A DNA stretch of 64,000 nt from Pseudomonas frederiksbergensis. GTDB taxonomy: Bacteria; Pseudomonadota; Gammaproteobacteria; Pseudomonadales; Pseudomonadaceae. The notes under the pieces were generated by a model that saw only the letters and a list, made by a program, of their open reading frames with translations, was not told the origin of the DNA and did not search any database. The stretch covers positions 620,001 to 684,000 of the forward strand of contig NZ_CP017886.1 in assembly GCF_001874645.1 (NCBI RefSeq), written 5' to 3'. Below are positions 50,378-58,461 of the stretch, piece by piece; position 1 is the stretch's first letter, and each line of letters starts with the position of its first letter. A program made the translations under genes and the position numbers.

Positions 50378-52027
50378 ATGGGACAAAAGTTCGATGGCTG
50401 CAATTGCGCGGCCTGCCGCGACAGAGCCCTGAAAAAGCTCGCCAGACAAACGGCCGAACGCAACCGGAAAACGGCTGAACGCAACCGAGAAGAAGCACGA
50501 GACTCGGAACGGAGCCAACGCCGATACGACGAGATGCAGGCGCGGCAACGGGCACTGGAAGAACAGTACAACGATGCCCGGCAAGCCAAGGAAGCGCGCG
50601 AAGAGGCCGCCCGCGTGAAGATCACCCTGCGTATCGGGGTGTTTTTCGATGGCACCGGCAACAACCCGTTCAATGTCGAGATGGGGCAACGCTGCGGCGC
50701 CCATTACCCGGTGTCGCCGGAGGATATGGACAGCAACTGCAAGCCGTATATGAAGGACCCGAACAGCAGTTATGGGAGTGAAGTGACAAATATCAAGAGG
50801 TTGTATGACCTTTATCAGAGCACTCAAAACATCGAAGAAATCATCTCCCTCAATCGGGCATTCGATAAGGTCTACGTCGAGGGCATCGGCACGGCAGCGG
50901 GCGAGAAAGACAGCTTGCTGGGGTCGGCATTTGGCCGGGGTGAAACAGGCATCGAAGCCCGAGTGTTTCAAGCATTTACTTTCATAAAACAGCAGATATC
51001 GCAATTTCATAGAAAAAATCCTGAGATCCACATCAATGCGCTGGTTTTCGATGTGTTCGGCTTCAGTCGTGGCGCTGCGGCAGCCAGGTACTTCGCCCAT
51101 CTGTGCATGGCCAGAACCGGCAGTCCGCTGCGCGAAACCCTGTCCCTGCCCGAACGGTTATTCGCCCGGGGCTTCAGCAAGATATTTGGCGAAGGGGTGA
51201 ACACCGGGTTTATCGGCCTGTTCGACACCGTCGCCTCCGTCGGCGGCCTGAGCAATCTGGGCTATGTGCGCAGCCCTGCGGCCCCCGGGGTCAAATTGCA
51301 CCTGCTGCCAAAGTTCTTCCCGAATGTGTTGCAACTGGTGGCGCGGGATGAGTACCGCGCCAACTTCGCGCTGAATCGCATCGGCCCGGATCACCCGGAA
51401 ATCAGCCTGCCGGGAGCCCATGCGGATATCGGCGGCGGCTACCTCGATGAAGCCGAGGAACGCTTGATGCTCAGCCCCATGCAGGCCTTGGACGTGCCCC
51501 TGGCCACCGACGTCAAAAACACCTCGATCTACCGCAGCGCCGAGCAGGAACGGGCGAAATGGCACGCCAAGGGCTGGCCGCTGGACATGCTGGCGCTGCT
51601 CACCCCGGAACCGAAGATGCTGCCACCCGACCCGCAGGACCGTATGGCGCCGAAACAGAAACGGGTCTTTGTCGGGCTACAACTCCAGCGTAAGGTCAGT
51701 GCCGGGCTGGCGCGGGTGTACCTGCGGGTGATGTATGAGGCAGCGAAGAAGCATGGCGTTGAGTTTGAAGATATTCATCAACGCCCCAAACTGGTACCCC
51801 CTCCCGAGCTTCAGTCTTTGTGCGACCGATTTGTTGCCGGCGACTACAGCCTTACGCCTGCCGAAGAGCAGTTGCTGAAACTGCGCTACATCCACCTGTC
51901 GGCGCACTGGACCCCGACCTTTCTCTCGGGTCCACGCACCAGCAAAGCTGAGCTGGTTTATGTCAATGTCCCGACGGCGGATGCTGTGCGGGTGCAACAC
52001 CCTCATGTACCGGAATGGACGCTGTAG
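50378..52027 (+). CDS. Tle1-like T6SS phospholipase effector (DUF2235)
   Basis: A 549-residue lipase effector without a signal peptide. The catalytic residues of the Tle1 fold are visible: S230 in VFGFSRGAAAARYFA, D283 in GLFDTVASVG, and H348 in LPGAHADIGGGY. IGVFFDGTGNNPFN near 86-99 is the DUF2235 start. The N-terminus holds C8/C10/C13 (GCNCAAC) and a charged coiled coil (about 18-80). Such enzymes cleave membrane phospholipids in rival cells. No vgrG is adjacent, so it may ride on a distant spike. The gene is followed 2 bases later by its probable immunity gene. Confidence 0.88.
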   Translation: MGQKFDGCNCAACRDRALKKLARQTAERNRKTAERNREEARDSERSQRRYDEMQARQRALEEQYNDARQAKEAREEAARVKITLRIGVFFDGTGNNPFNVEMGQRCGAHYPVSPEDMDSNCKPYMKDPNSSYGSEVTNIKRLYDLYQSTQNIEEIISLNRAFDKVYVEGIGTAAGEKDSLLGSAFGRGETGIEARVFQAFTFIKQQISQFHRKNPEIHINALVFDVFGFSRGAAAARYFAHLCMARTGSPLRETLSLPERLFARGFSKIFGEGVNTGFIGLFDTVASVGGLSNLGYVRSPAAPGVKLHLLPKFFPNVLQLVARDEYRANFALNRIGPDHPEISLPGAHADIGGGYLDEAEERLMLSPMQALDVPLATDVKNTSIYRSAEQERAKWHAKGWPLDMLALLTPEPKMLPPDPQDRMAPKQKRVFVGLQLQRKVSAGLARVYLRVMYEAAKKHGVEFEDIHQRPKLVPPPELQSLCDRFVAGDYSLTPAEEQLLKLRYIHLSAHWTPTFLSGPRTSKAELVYVNVPTADAVRVQHPHVPEWTL

Positions 52028-52029
52028 CC

Positions 52030-52683
52030 ATGAAAATCCTGATTGCACTGTTGGCGTTGTTGTCGATAAGCGCCTGCAAAACCGTCGACCCACTCTCGGC
52101 CAAAAACGACCCGAAATTGCCTTGGTGGGGTGTCGGTTTTACCGAGCCAGCTCACATGACAGTATGGGTTGAAACCTCCGCAGTCGAGGATATCAAAGGA
52201 CGGTTGCTTCACGATGTCGCCGCCGGTGCAGCTGCCAGTAGCAACTACGAGAACGGAACGGAAAATGCGCGGGGCTGGTCAGGCATCGGCGGCTCAGGTA
52301 TGCCGGTGGTGGGTTCCGACCTGCCGAAACGGATCTATGTGCGCTGGCAATCGATTGTCGAGCGCAAGACCTATGCCGGCTGGGTCGAGATTTCTGAAGA
52401 GACCCGCGCCATCATGCGTAATTCGACGGCCCAGCGTTGCCATGAAACACCCCAATACACGGCTAATCCCAGTGCAAGCATGAATCTGGGATTGGCTCCA
52501 GGCGGCATCATTCAGGTCTGGGTTTGGGACGATTGCTTTAGCGCCCATAAAGTCGATCGGACTCAAGTCGGCATCGAGCCGCTGGGACCCGATCAAGGGC
52601 AGTACAACGGGTACTACGTCGATATCAAAGAATCCTCCAAACGTTACATCGAACGTTTCGGCATTCCCTACGGGAGTTGGTAA
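52030..52683 (+). CDS. DUF2931 lipoprotein, probable Tle1 immunity (Tli1)
   Basis: A 217-residue lipoprotein with signal MKILIALLALLSISAC and lipidated C16. The body matches DUF2931: LPWWGVGFTEPAHMTVWVET, LPKRIYVRWQSIVERKTYAG and GGIIQVWVWDDC. Proteins of this family bind Tle1 enzymes in the periplasm and block their active site. It begins 2 bases after the lipase stop codon. A longer frame from 52015 overlaps the effector and lacks the clean signal peptide. Confidence 0.85.
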   Translation: MKILIALLALLSISACKTVDPLSAKNDPKLPWWGVGFTEPAHMTVWVETSAVEDIKGRLLHDVAAGAAASSNYENGTENARGWSGIGGSGMPVVGSDLPKRIYVRWQSIVERKTYAGWVEISEETRAIMRNSTAQRCHETPQYTANPSASMNLGLAPGGIIQVWVWDDCFSAHKVDRTQVGIEPLGPDQGQYNGYYVDIKESSKRYIERFGIPYGSW

Positions 52684-52701
52684 CCTCGGTCGACGCTCCG
52701 G

Positions 52702-52721
52702 AAAAGATCGCAGGCTCCTAC
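52702..52721. repeat. Half REP sequence
   Basis: AAAAGATCGCAG joined to GCTCCTAC is a single, internally shortened REP unit of the 6756-6852 family, with the CCTGCGGCA part missing. It overlaps the last codon of the sulfatase-type gene. Confidence 0.6.
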
Positions 52722-54418
52722 GGAATGCCTGCTGCGATAGCAGACGGTGCCTGATCCGGCGTGACGATGGTCTTGAGGTCGATATGCCGCCATGCCGGTT
52801 TGGCCCCCAGCCGTGCGTTGAAGCGATAGTTGAAGGTGAAGTCGTCATCGGTTGGCTGACTCAGCGGTTTGCCGTAGATCGGTTCGATCGCCGCCAGGTC
52901 ATAGCCCATCAGCTGGAGCAGTGTCGGGAAGAGGTTGTAGTGGCTGGAGCGGTCCTTGTTGCCGGCCAGCGCGCTCTGCCAGTCAAGCGTGTGCAACCCG
53001 CTGCCCTGAATCACCACCAGCGGCACCAGGCCCTCCTCCTCAACCGGGTCACCGCCACAATGGGTGTTCAACCCCGGATTGCCGCGCTCGTGCAGATCCT
53101 GGCCATGGTCCGAGGTGTAGATCAACGTCGCGTTACTCAGATCAGCCTTGGCAAACACCCGCGCAAAGAACTCGCCGACGTTCCACAGCAGGGTGTTTTT
53201 ATAGGCGTTGCGGTACAGCAGCCAGTCATCCGGCTGACCATTGAAGCCGTCCCGTTTACCCGTGTCGGCGACCTCCGCGAACTGCCCACGCGGCAGTGTC
53301 GGCCGATAGGCCATGAACGCGTCCGGGTACTTGTCGTGCACCGGAAAATGCGCGCCGACCTTGTTGATCACCACAAGCGTAGGCTGACCGTCGTTGAGCA
53401 GATCGATCAGCTTCTGCGCCGCCGCCATGTCGCGGTCGCGCACGTGGGTCTGGTCGAACTGGACGAATTCGTCGATGTCCTTGCGCTCAAGGTCGGTCAT
53501 CAGGTTCTGCAGGTTGCCGCCGGTGCGTTGAGCGTCGATGTAGACCGTGCGCAACCCGGCCTTTTTTGCGTATTGCCAGATCGACGGCAGGGTCGAGTTG
53601 ATGCGCATGTAGTCCGTGCGCGTGCCGCCATAGCGCAAGGTCACGTTGGTGTCGGCGCTGCAATTGGCGACGGAAGCGGCATAGCCATAATTGAAAATGT
53701 CGAGGCCTGGGTGCGGCTCCTTGAGGTTGCTGTGCACGCCAAACCCGGTGTTGATGTCCAGGTAGTTGCCGGACACGCTTTCATCGATGATCAATACGAT
53801 GTCGTGACTGGCCGGCGCACTCACCCGCGCCAGGCTGACCGGCTCACGCGGGCCGACGGTATTGTGCAGGGATTCGTAGGCAAACAGGTTGAGGTAGGCC
53901 AACGGCGTGTACATGATTGGCAAGCCCCGGGCGCCCTCGCCGGCCCGCACGAACAGCACCGCGCTCAACAGCATCACGCCCAGTAACGGCGCCGCGACCA
54001 ACGCATAACCCGGCACTGCCAGACGCCGACGCGGCTTGAGAGCAATACCGAACAACAGCAGCAGCCCACTGGCCACGGCGCTGACAATCACCGTCCGATA
54101 CTGGTACGCGGCCTCTTGAATGAAGCCCCCGGAATAGACCAGCGACACAAAACTGCTGTATGTCAGGTAATCGGCGGTCACGCGTGTATAAACGTCAAAA
54201 AAGACCGCCGAGACAAACATCACCAGCGCGAACAGATGCCGGACCAGCGCCTGGCGGATGTAGGCACTGAGCCACAAGGCCCCCACCAGAAGGACGAACA
54301 TTGCGCCAAACAGCACGACCGCAAACCCGATGCCCAGGGCGTTCAGGCGTTCCAGGGAGTCATCAGCGCTCTTGAGCAAGTACAAAACCAGCAGCAATTC
54401 CTTCAGGTATCTCGTCAT
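52718..54418 (-). CDS. Sulfatase-fold membrane enzyme (phosphoethanolamine transferase-like)
   Basis: A 566-residue inner-membrane protein with four to five N-terminal helices (about 1-175). A periplasmic alkaline-phosphatase-fold domain follows. Features are IVLIIDESVSGNYLDINTG (nucleophile region, Ser in place of Thr of EptA), LVVINKVGAHFPVHDKYP, and the metal motif LIYTSDHGQDLHERGNPG followed by THCGGDP. Related enzymes transfer phosphoethanolamine or phosphoglycerol to lipid A or glycans. AAGGACTC precedes the ATG at 54418. It is divergent from the exopolysaccharide cluster and may modify a surface polymer. Confidence 0.82.
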   Translation of the reverse strand: MTRYLKELLLVLYLLKSADDSLERLNALGIGFAVVLFGAMFVLLVGALWLSAYIRQALVRHLFALVMFVSAVFFDVYTRVTADYLTYSSFVSLVYSGGFIQEAAYQYRTVIVSAVASGLLLLFGIALKPRRRLAVPGYALVAAPLLGVMLLSAVLFVRAGEGARGLPIMYTPLAYLNLFAYESLHNTVGPREPVSLARVSAPASHDIVLIIDESVSGNYLDINTGFGVHSNLKEPHPGLDIFNYGYAASVANCSADTNVTLRYGGTRTDYMRINSTLPSIWQYAKKAGLRTVYIDAQRTGGNLQNLMTDLERKDIDEFVQFDQTHVRDRDMAAAQKLIDLLNDGQPTLVVINKVGAHFPVHDKYPDAFMAYRPTLPRGQFAEVADTGKRDGFNGQPDDWLLYRNAYKNTLLWNVGEFFARVFAKADLSNATLIYTSDHGQDLHERGNPGLNTHCGGDPVEEEGLVPLVVIQGSGLHTLDWQSALAGNKDRSSHYNLFPTLLQLMGYDLAAIEPIYGKPLSQPTDDDFTFNYRFNARLGAKPAWRHIDLKTIVTPDQAPSAIAAGIP

Positions 54419-54805
54419 GAGTCCTTTTTCGCTCCTGATCGGTGTGGCGAGTTCATGACTGGCCATTTTTTGACACTAGCAGCACGCCCTTGAAGCGCAA
54501 GAAATGCCATCTAACGGGCAAAAGCGTCAAAAAACAGTTGACTCAAAAATGACACACCAACATCTTGTCAACCCTTGTAATTCAAGCCTAACGACCGTTT
54601 ATCGCTTTCTTTAAAGTGTCCGCAACGCCTCAACCACAGGCAAAAGCCGCTGCCCGACAGCACTTGATGGCAGATCGCCTAATCTCTGGCCATTTTTCAA
54701 GATGAAGAACATGTCAGTTTGCTGACACGGTTTGCCCACGCTGGGCTATACCCCTTTTGACAGTCTCACTCAAGTTACATCAACCGTTTTACGAGGCACG
54801 CCAGT
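54419..54805. other. Promoter region of the exopolysaccharide cluster
   Basis: An AT-richer 387-bp intergenic region. A dyad GTCAA-N7-TTGAC lies at 54526-54542, and TTTTTTGAC near 54475 pairs with GTCAAAAAA at 54526-54534. TTTTGACA near 54755-54762 could be a -35 box, but no matching -10 was found at normal spacing. Regulator binding here is plausible but not identifiable. Confidence 0.4.
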
Positions 54806-54913
54806 ATGGACGTGAACGTATTGGTTACGGGTTACTTTGGCCTGATAAAAGCCGCCGCACTGGCAGATGTGGGCCATGGGGTGTTGTGTGTGGTGCAAGG
54901 ATCGGTCGCATGA
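54806..54913 (+). pseudogene. Remnant of a UDP-glucose 6-dehydrogenase gene (ugd)
   Basis: A 35-codon frame reads MDVNVLVTGYFGLIKAAALA followed by DVGHGVLCVV. It corresponds to the N-terminal NAD-binding start of UDP-glucose dehydrogenases (pattern G-x-GYVGL, then AxxxADxGHxVxCxD). The aspartate that should follow VLC is gone, and the frame stops inside the epimerase start (ATGA). All of the remaining roughly 400 residues are missing. It now acts at most as a leader peptide coupled to the epimerase gene. Confidence 0.72.
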
Positions 54914-55992
54914 AGATCCTGGTCACCGGTGCCGCCGGTTTCATTGGTGCCCATTGTGTGTTGCGGCTGCTTCGCGACGGGCACCAGGTGATTGGGCTGG
55001 ACAACTTCAATGACTACTACGACCCCGCCCTGAAGCATGCTCGGGTGAACTGGGTCGAGGAACAGGTCGGCGAGTTTCCCATGGTGCGGATCGACGTGGC
55101 CGATAGCGAAGCGATCGCCGCGCTGTTCACCCGCACACAACCTGAGGTGGTGATCCACCTCGCCGCTCAGGCCGGGGTGCGCTATTCGCTGGATAACCCC
55201 AAGGCCTATCTGGACTGCAACCTTGGCGGCTTCCTGAATATTCTTGAAAGCTGCCGTCACCATCCGGTGAAGCATTTGATCTACGCCTCGTCGAGCTCGG
55301 TCTACGGTGCCAACCAGCACACGCCCTACTCGGCCCACGACGGCGTCAATCATCCGTTGTCACTGTATGCGGCCACCAAAAAAGCCAATGAACTGATGGC
55401 CCACAGTTATAGCCATCTGTTCGGTATTCCCTGCACCGGTTTGCGTTTCTTTACCGTATACGGCCCTTGGGGTCGCCCGGACATGTCGCCCATCCGCTTT
55501 GCCCGGGCGATTGTCGAAGGCAGCCCGCTGAAGCTGTTCAATTATGGCCAGCATCAGCGCGATTTCACTTACATCGACGACATCATCGAAAGCATTGCGC
55601 GCCTGCTCGAGCGCGCACCGCAGGTGGCGTCGGGCTGGGACCGCGAGCACCCTGATCCTTCCACCAGCATGGCACCGTGGAGGATCTACAACATTGGCGG
55701 TGAGCATCCGGTTGAACTCAAGGATTACCTGGCGCTGATGGAAAAGCATCTGGGGCGCAAGGCCGACGTCGAACTGCTACCGCTACAACCGGGTGATGTC
55801 CTGAACACCTATGCCGATGTTCATGAACTGGAACACGACACCGGTTTTCACCCGCGGGTAGAACTCGATGAAGGGCTCAGACGTTTCGTTGCCTGGTTTC
55901 GTGAGTATTACCTGCTGCCCGTCATCCCCCCGTCGCTCGCAGGCGAATCTCCCTGCCTGGGTGAGCCCGTGCAAAAACGGAGGACTCTATGA
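54910..55992 (+). CDS. NAD-dependent UDP-sugar epimerase (UDP-glucuronate 4-epimerase type)
   Basis: A 360-residue short-chain dehydrogenase/epimerase. The NAD motif is GAAGFIG at 7-13, the specificity segment LDNFNDYYDP is typical of UDP-glucuronate 4-epimerases, and the active site is Y153/K157 (SLYAATKK) with SSSSVYG before it. It would make UDP-galacturonate for a polymer. A UDP-glucose dehydrogenase remnant directly upstream fits that pathway, since Ugd makes UDP-glucuronate. The ATG at 54910 overlaps the remnant's stop, and the 3' end overlaps the next gene. Confidence 0.88.
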   Translation: MKILVTGAAGFIGAHCVLRLLRDGHQVIGLDNFNDYYDPALKHARVNWVEEQVGEFPMVRIDVADSEAIAALFTRTQPEVVIHLAAQAGVRYSLDNPKAYLDCNLGGFLNILESCRHHPVKHLIYASSSSVYGANQHTPYSAHDGVNHPLSLYAATKKANELMAHSYSHLFGIPCTGLRFFTVYGPWGRPDMSPIRFARAIVEGSPLKLFNYGQHQRDFTYIDDIIESIARLLERAPQVASGWDREHPDPSTSMAPWRIYNIGGEHPVELKDYLALMEKHLGRKADVELLPLQPGDVLNTYADVHELEHDTGFHPRVELDEGLRRFVAWFREYYLLPVIPPSLAGESPCLGEPVQKRRTL

Positions 55993-56735
55993 CTGGTCAT
56001 GAACGAGGCGTGTCACTGAACACCCTGCGTCGCGATAAACGCCTTGATCCCGATCACCGCATGCGCCTCGATGCAGCGATCCATATGCAAGGTCGCGGCT
56101 GGATCACCGGGCGCGAGGGTGGTCGTCCCTGGACCCTGTCGCGAACCAATCGGTTCGTCGCCACCCTCGGTGCGTTGATCTTGCTGGTGCTGTTGTCGCC
56201 GGTGCTGTTGGGCCTGGCCCTGGCGATCAAATTGAGCAGCCCCGGGCCGGTGTTGTTTGTGCAAAGACGCACCGGTTATCACGGACGGGTGTTCGGCATG
56301 TTCAAGTTCCGCACCATGGTGGTCAATGCCGAAGACCTCAAGGAGTCGCTGCGCCACCTGAACAAACACGGTGCCGACGCCATCGACTTCAAGATCGACA
56401 GGGACCCGCGGATCACCCGAATCGGCGGCTTTCTGCGGCGCAGCAGCCTCGACGAACTGCCGAACCTGATCAATGCGGTGACCGGTGACATGCGTCTGGT
56501 CGGCCCGCGGCCCACCTCGTTCAGTGCCTATCGCTACAAGGACACTCACCTCGCCCGCCTGAGCATTTACCCCGGCATCACCGGTCTGTGGCAAATCTCC
56601 GGGCGCAGCAACCTCGATTTCGATAAACGGGTCGAGCTCGACCTGAGCTACATCGCCAACCAGAGCCTTCTGCTGGATCTGAAGATCCTGCTCAAGACAC
56701 CCTTCAAGGTTTTCAGCGGCCACGGAGCAAGTTGA
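55989..56735 (+). CDS. Sugar transferase, undecaprenyl-phosphate priming enzyme
   Basis: A 248-residue bacterial sugar transferase that starts polymer synthesis by moving a sugar phosphate to undecaprenyl phosphate. One N-terminal helix (VATLGALILLVLLSPVLLGL) precedes the catalytic domain with GPVLFVQRRTGYHGRVFGMF, KFRTMVVNAED, RRSSLDELPNLINAVTGDM and LVGPRP. It ends with TGLWQISGRSNLDFDKRVEL. The short form lacks the multi-helix N-domain of WbaP. Overlap with the epimerase gene indicates a common operon. Confidence 0.93.
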   Translation: MTGHERGVSLNTLRRDKRLDPDHRMRLDAAIHMQGRGWITGREGGRPWTLSRTNRFVATLGALILLVLLSPVLLGLALAIKLSSPGPVLFVQRRTGYHGRVFGMFKFRTMVVNAEDLKESLRHLNKHGADAIDFKIDRDPRITRIGGFLRRSSLDELPNLINAVTGDMRLVGPRPTSFSAYRYKDTHLARLSIYPGITGLWQISGRSNLDFDKRVELDLSYIANQSLLLDLKILLKTPFKVFSGHGAS

Positions 56736-56736
56736 G

Positions 56737-57384
56737 ATGGACGGTTCAACCACCAAAAGCTTGACCATCGCAAACCCAAGCGAGTCCAACCTGACCTCGA
56801 CCGTGCTCGACCTGGACTTGCGAGTCCTGTTCCTGACGGCCGCCAACAGCGGCGACGGTATCAGTACCAGCGCCCTGGCACTGGCCAGACAACTGTCGGA
56901 GATGAGCAGCGGCAGAGTGCTGCTGGTCGATGCCAGCCAGTCAGCCAACAACCTCAGCCATCAACTGGGGGTGCAAAAGGAACGGGGATTTCGCGATCTG
57001 TTGTTCAACCAGGACAATGCACCTCGGCTAGAGGACTGCATCCTGGAGGTCTCTACCCTGCCCTTTCATGTCTTGCCCAACGGCCGGCATATCCGCGGTG
57101 CAGAACACCTGACGCCGGAGCAGTTACGACCGCTGCTCAAGCAACTCGCCGAGCAGTACCGGTTTGTGGTGATCGATGGTGACCCGGTGTATTCCGCCGC
57201 CGACACCCTGGTCATCGCCACCCTGGTGGACGGCGTGGTGCTGGTGGTGCGTGCCGAAGATACGCGCTGGGAAGTCGCCCAGGCCGCCACCCAACGCTTG
57301 AGCCAGGCCGGGGCAAAAGTGGTCGGCAGCGTTTTCAACGGTCGCAAGTACTACATGCCCAAATGGCTCTACAACAACCTGTAA
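56737..57384 (+). CDS. BY-kinase-like protein lacking the Walker A lysine
   Basis: A 215-residue protein with the fold pattern of CpsD/Wzc-type kinases or MinD ATPases. The P-loop region reads AANSGDGISTSALALARQL, where Ile42 replaces the invariant Lys of GxGKST. The next motif, VLLVDASQS, has lost the Walker A' residues of VLLIDADLR, and FVVIDGDPVYSAADTL stands for Walker B. No C-terminal tyrosine cluster is present. It is therefore probably catalytically dead and may regulate the Wzz/Wza export complex encoded next. Confidence 0.8.
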   Translation: MDGSTTKSLTIANPSESNLTSTVLDLDLRVLFLTAANSGDGISTSALALARQLSEMSSGRVLLVDASQSANNLSHQLGVQKERGFRDLLFNQDNAPRLEDCILEVSTLPFHVLPNGRHIRGAEHLTPEQLRPLLKQLAEQYRFVVIDGDPVYSAADTLVIATLVDGVVLVVRAEDTRWEVAQAATQRLSQAGAKVVGSVFNGRKYYMPKWLYNNL

Positions 57385-57406
57385 ACAGCAGCCAGAGGAT
57401 GACGAC

Positions 57407-58441
57407 ATGAACGTGAAATGGCTTGCCCTGCTGTTGCTGCCTCTTGCAGGTTGCTCCAGCCATACCGAAACCCAGTCCATGCCGGTGCAGATTCTCACCG
57501 CCGCACCGGCCAACGCCCAAGCCACCGACATGCCCAAGGTCGAGCAGACGTTGCGCCCGGGCGACAAACTGGATGTGATTTTCCATATCAGCACCAGCGG
57601 CTCGGCGGCCTACCGCATTCAGTCCGGTGACGAGATCGGCCTGAACTTCACGGCGGCCAGCCAGCTTAATGGCAACCAACTGGTACTCCCTGACGGCACC
57701 ATCCAGCTGCCCGGCGCCAACACCTCAGTGAAAATTGCCGGGTTGACCAGCGATCAGGCGCGCGAGGAAATCCAGCGGGCCTATCAGCGCAAAAGTCTGT
57801 TCCAGCCCAACCGCAACCAGTTGACGGTGCAGATCATCAGCCCGCTGAGCAATGAATCCAATCTGAAAAACGCATTGAATCACCCGACCACCGGCATGAG
57901 CCGCGAGATCACCGTGGGCAACGATGGCTATGCGAGCTTCCCCGAAGTTGGCGCGGTACCGCTGCAAGGCATGACCGTCAGCCAGCTGGAAACCTTCCTC
58001 AACAAACGCTATGAGCAACTGCCGGGGCGAATGACCGTCGACGTGCTGCTCAAATCCACCCAGGGCAACGAAGTCTACGTACTGGGCGAAGTCGGCCAGC
58101 CGGGGGCCTACCCGGTCCGTCGACCGATCTCGGTGCTCGAAGCCCTGACGCTGGCCCGTGGCGCGAACAATAAAGCGCGACTCGACTCGGTGGTGATCAT
58201 GCGCCGCAACGGCAATCAGGTTGAAGCCCGTCACTATGACGTCGCTGCAGCGTTGGCCGGCGATGCCAGCCAGATCGCCTACCTGCAACCGGAAGACATG
58301 CTCTTCGTGCCCAAGACCAAGCTCGCCAGCGCCGGGGAACTCGCCCGACAACTGGCAGATGTGGTGCTGTTCCAGGGCTTCGGTTTCAGCTTCACCTATC
58401 AAGTCGACAACAAAAACAACAACAGCAGCGTTAACAACTAA
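57407..58441 (+). CDS. Outer-membrane polysaccharide export lipoprotein (Wza family)
   Basis: A 344-residue export protein. The signal ends LLPLAGC, so it is lipidated. The PES domain is visible as GDEIGLNFTAASQLNGNQLV and LPDGTIQLPGANTSVKIAGL. Two SLBB-like domains follow, including GNEVYVLGEVGQPGAYPVRR. It would form the outer-membrane channel for the polymer. The gene is 22 bases after the kinase-like gene and 20 bases before the Wzz gene. Confidence 0.92.
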   Translation: MNVKWLALLLLPLAGCSSHTETQSMPVQILTAAPANAQATDMPKVEQTLRPGDKLDVIFHISTSGSAAYRIQSGDEIGLNFTAASQLNGNQLVLPDGTIQLPGANTSVKIAGLTSDQAREEIQRAYQRKSLFQPNRNQLTVQIISPLSNESNLKNALNHPTTGMSREITVGNDGYASFPEVGAVPLQGMTVSQLETFLNKRYEQLPGRMTVDVLLKSTQGNEVYVLGEVGQPGAYPVRRPISVLEALTLARGANNKARLDSVVIMRRNGNQVEARHYDVAAALAGDASQIAYLQPEDMLFVPKTKLASAGELARQLADVVLFQGFGFSFTYQVDNKNNNSSVNN

Positions 58442-58461
58442 CCCTATGCAGGTGACCGACC

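Noticed and set aside
50174..51100. A 308-codon minus-strand open frame
   Set aside because: It overlaps the start of the Tle1-like effector on the opposite strand. The effector has catalytic motifs and a ribosome site; this frame has neither.
54526..54542. A FleQ-type site (GTCAA-N7-TTGAC) before the exopolysaccharide genes
   Set aside because: The spacing is 7 rather than the 4 bases of the FleQ consensus, so the regulator cannot be named.
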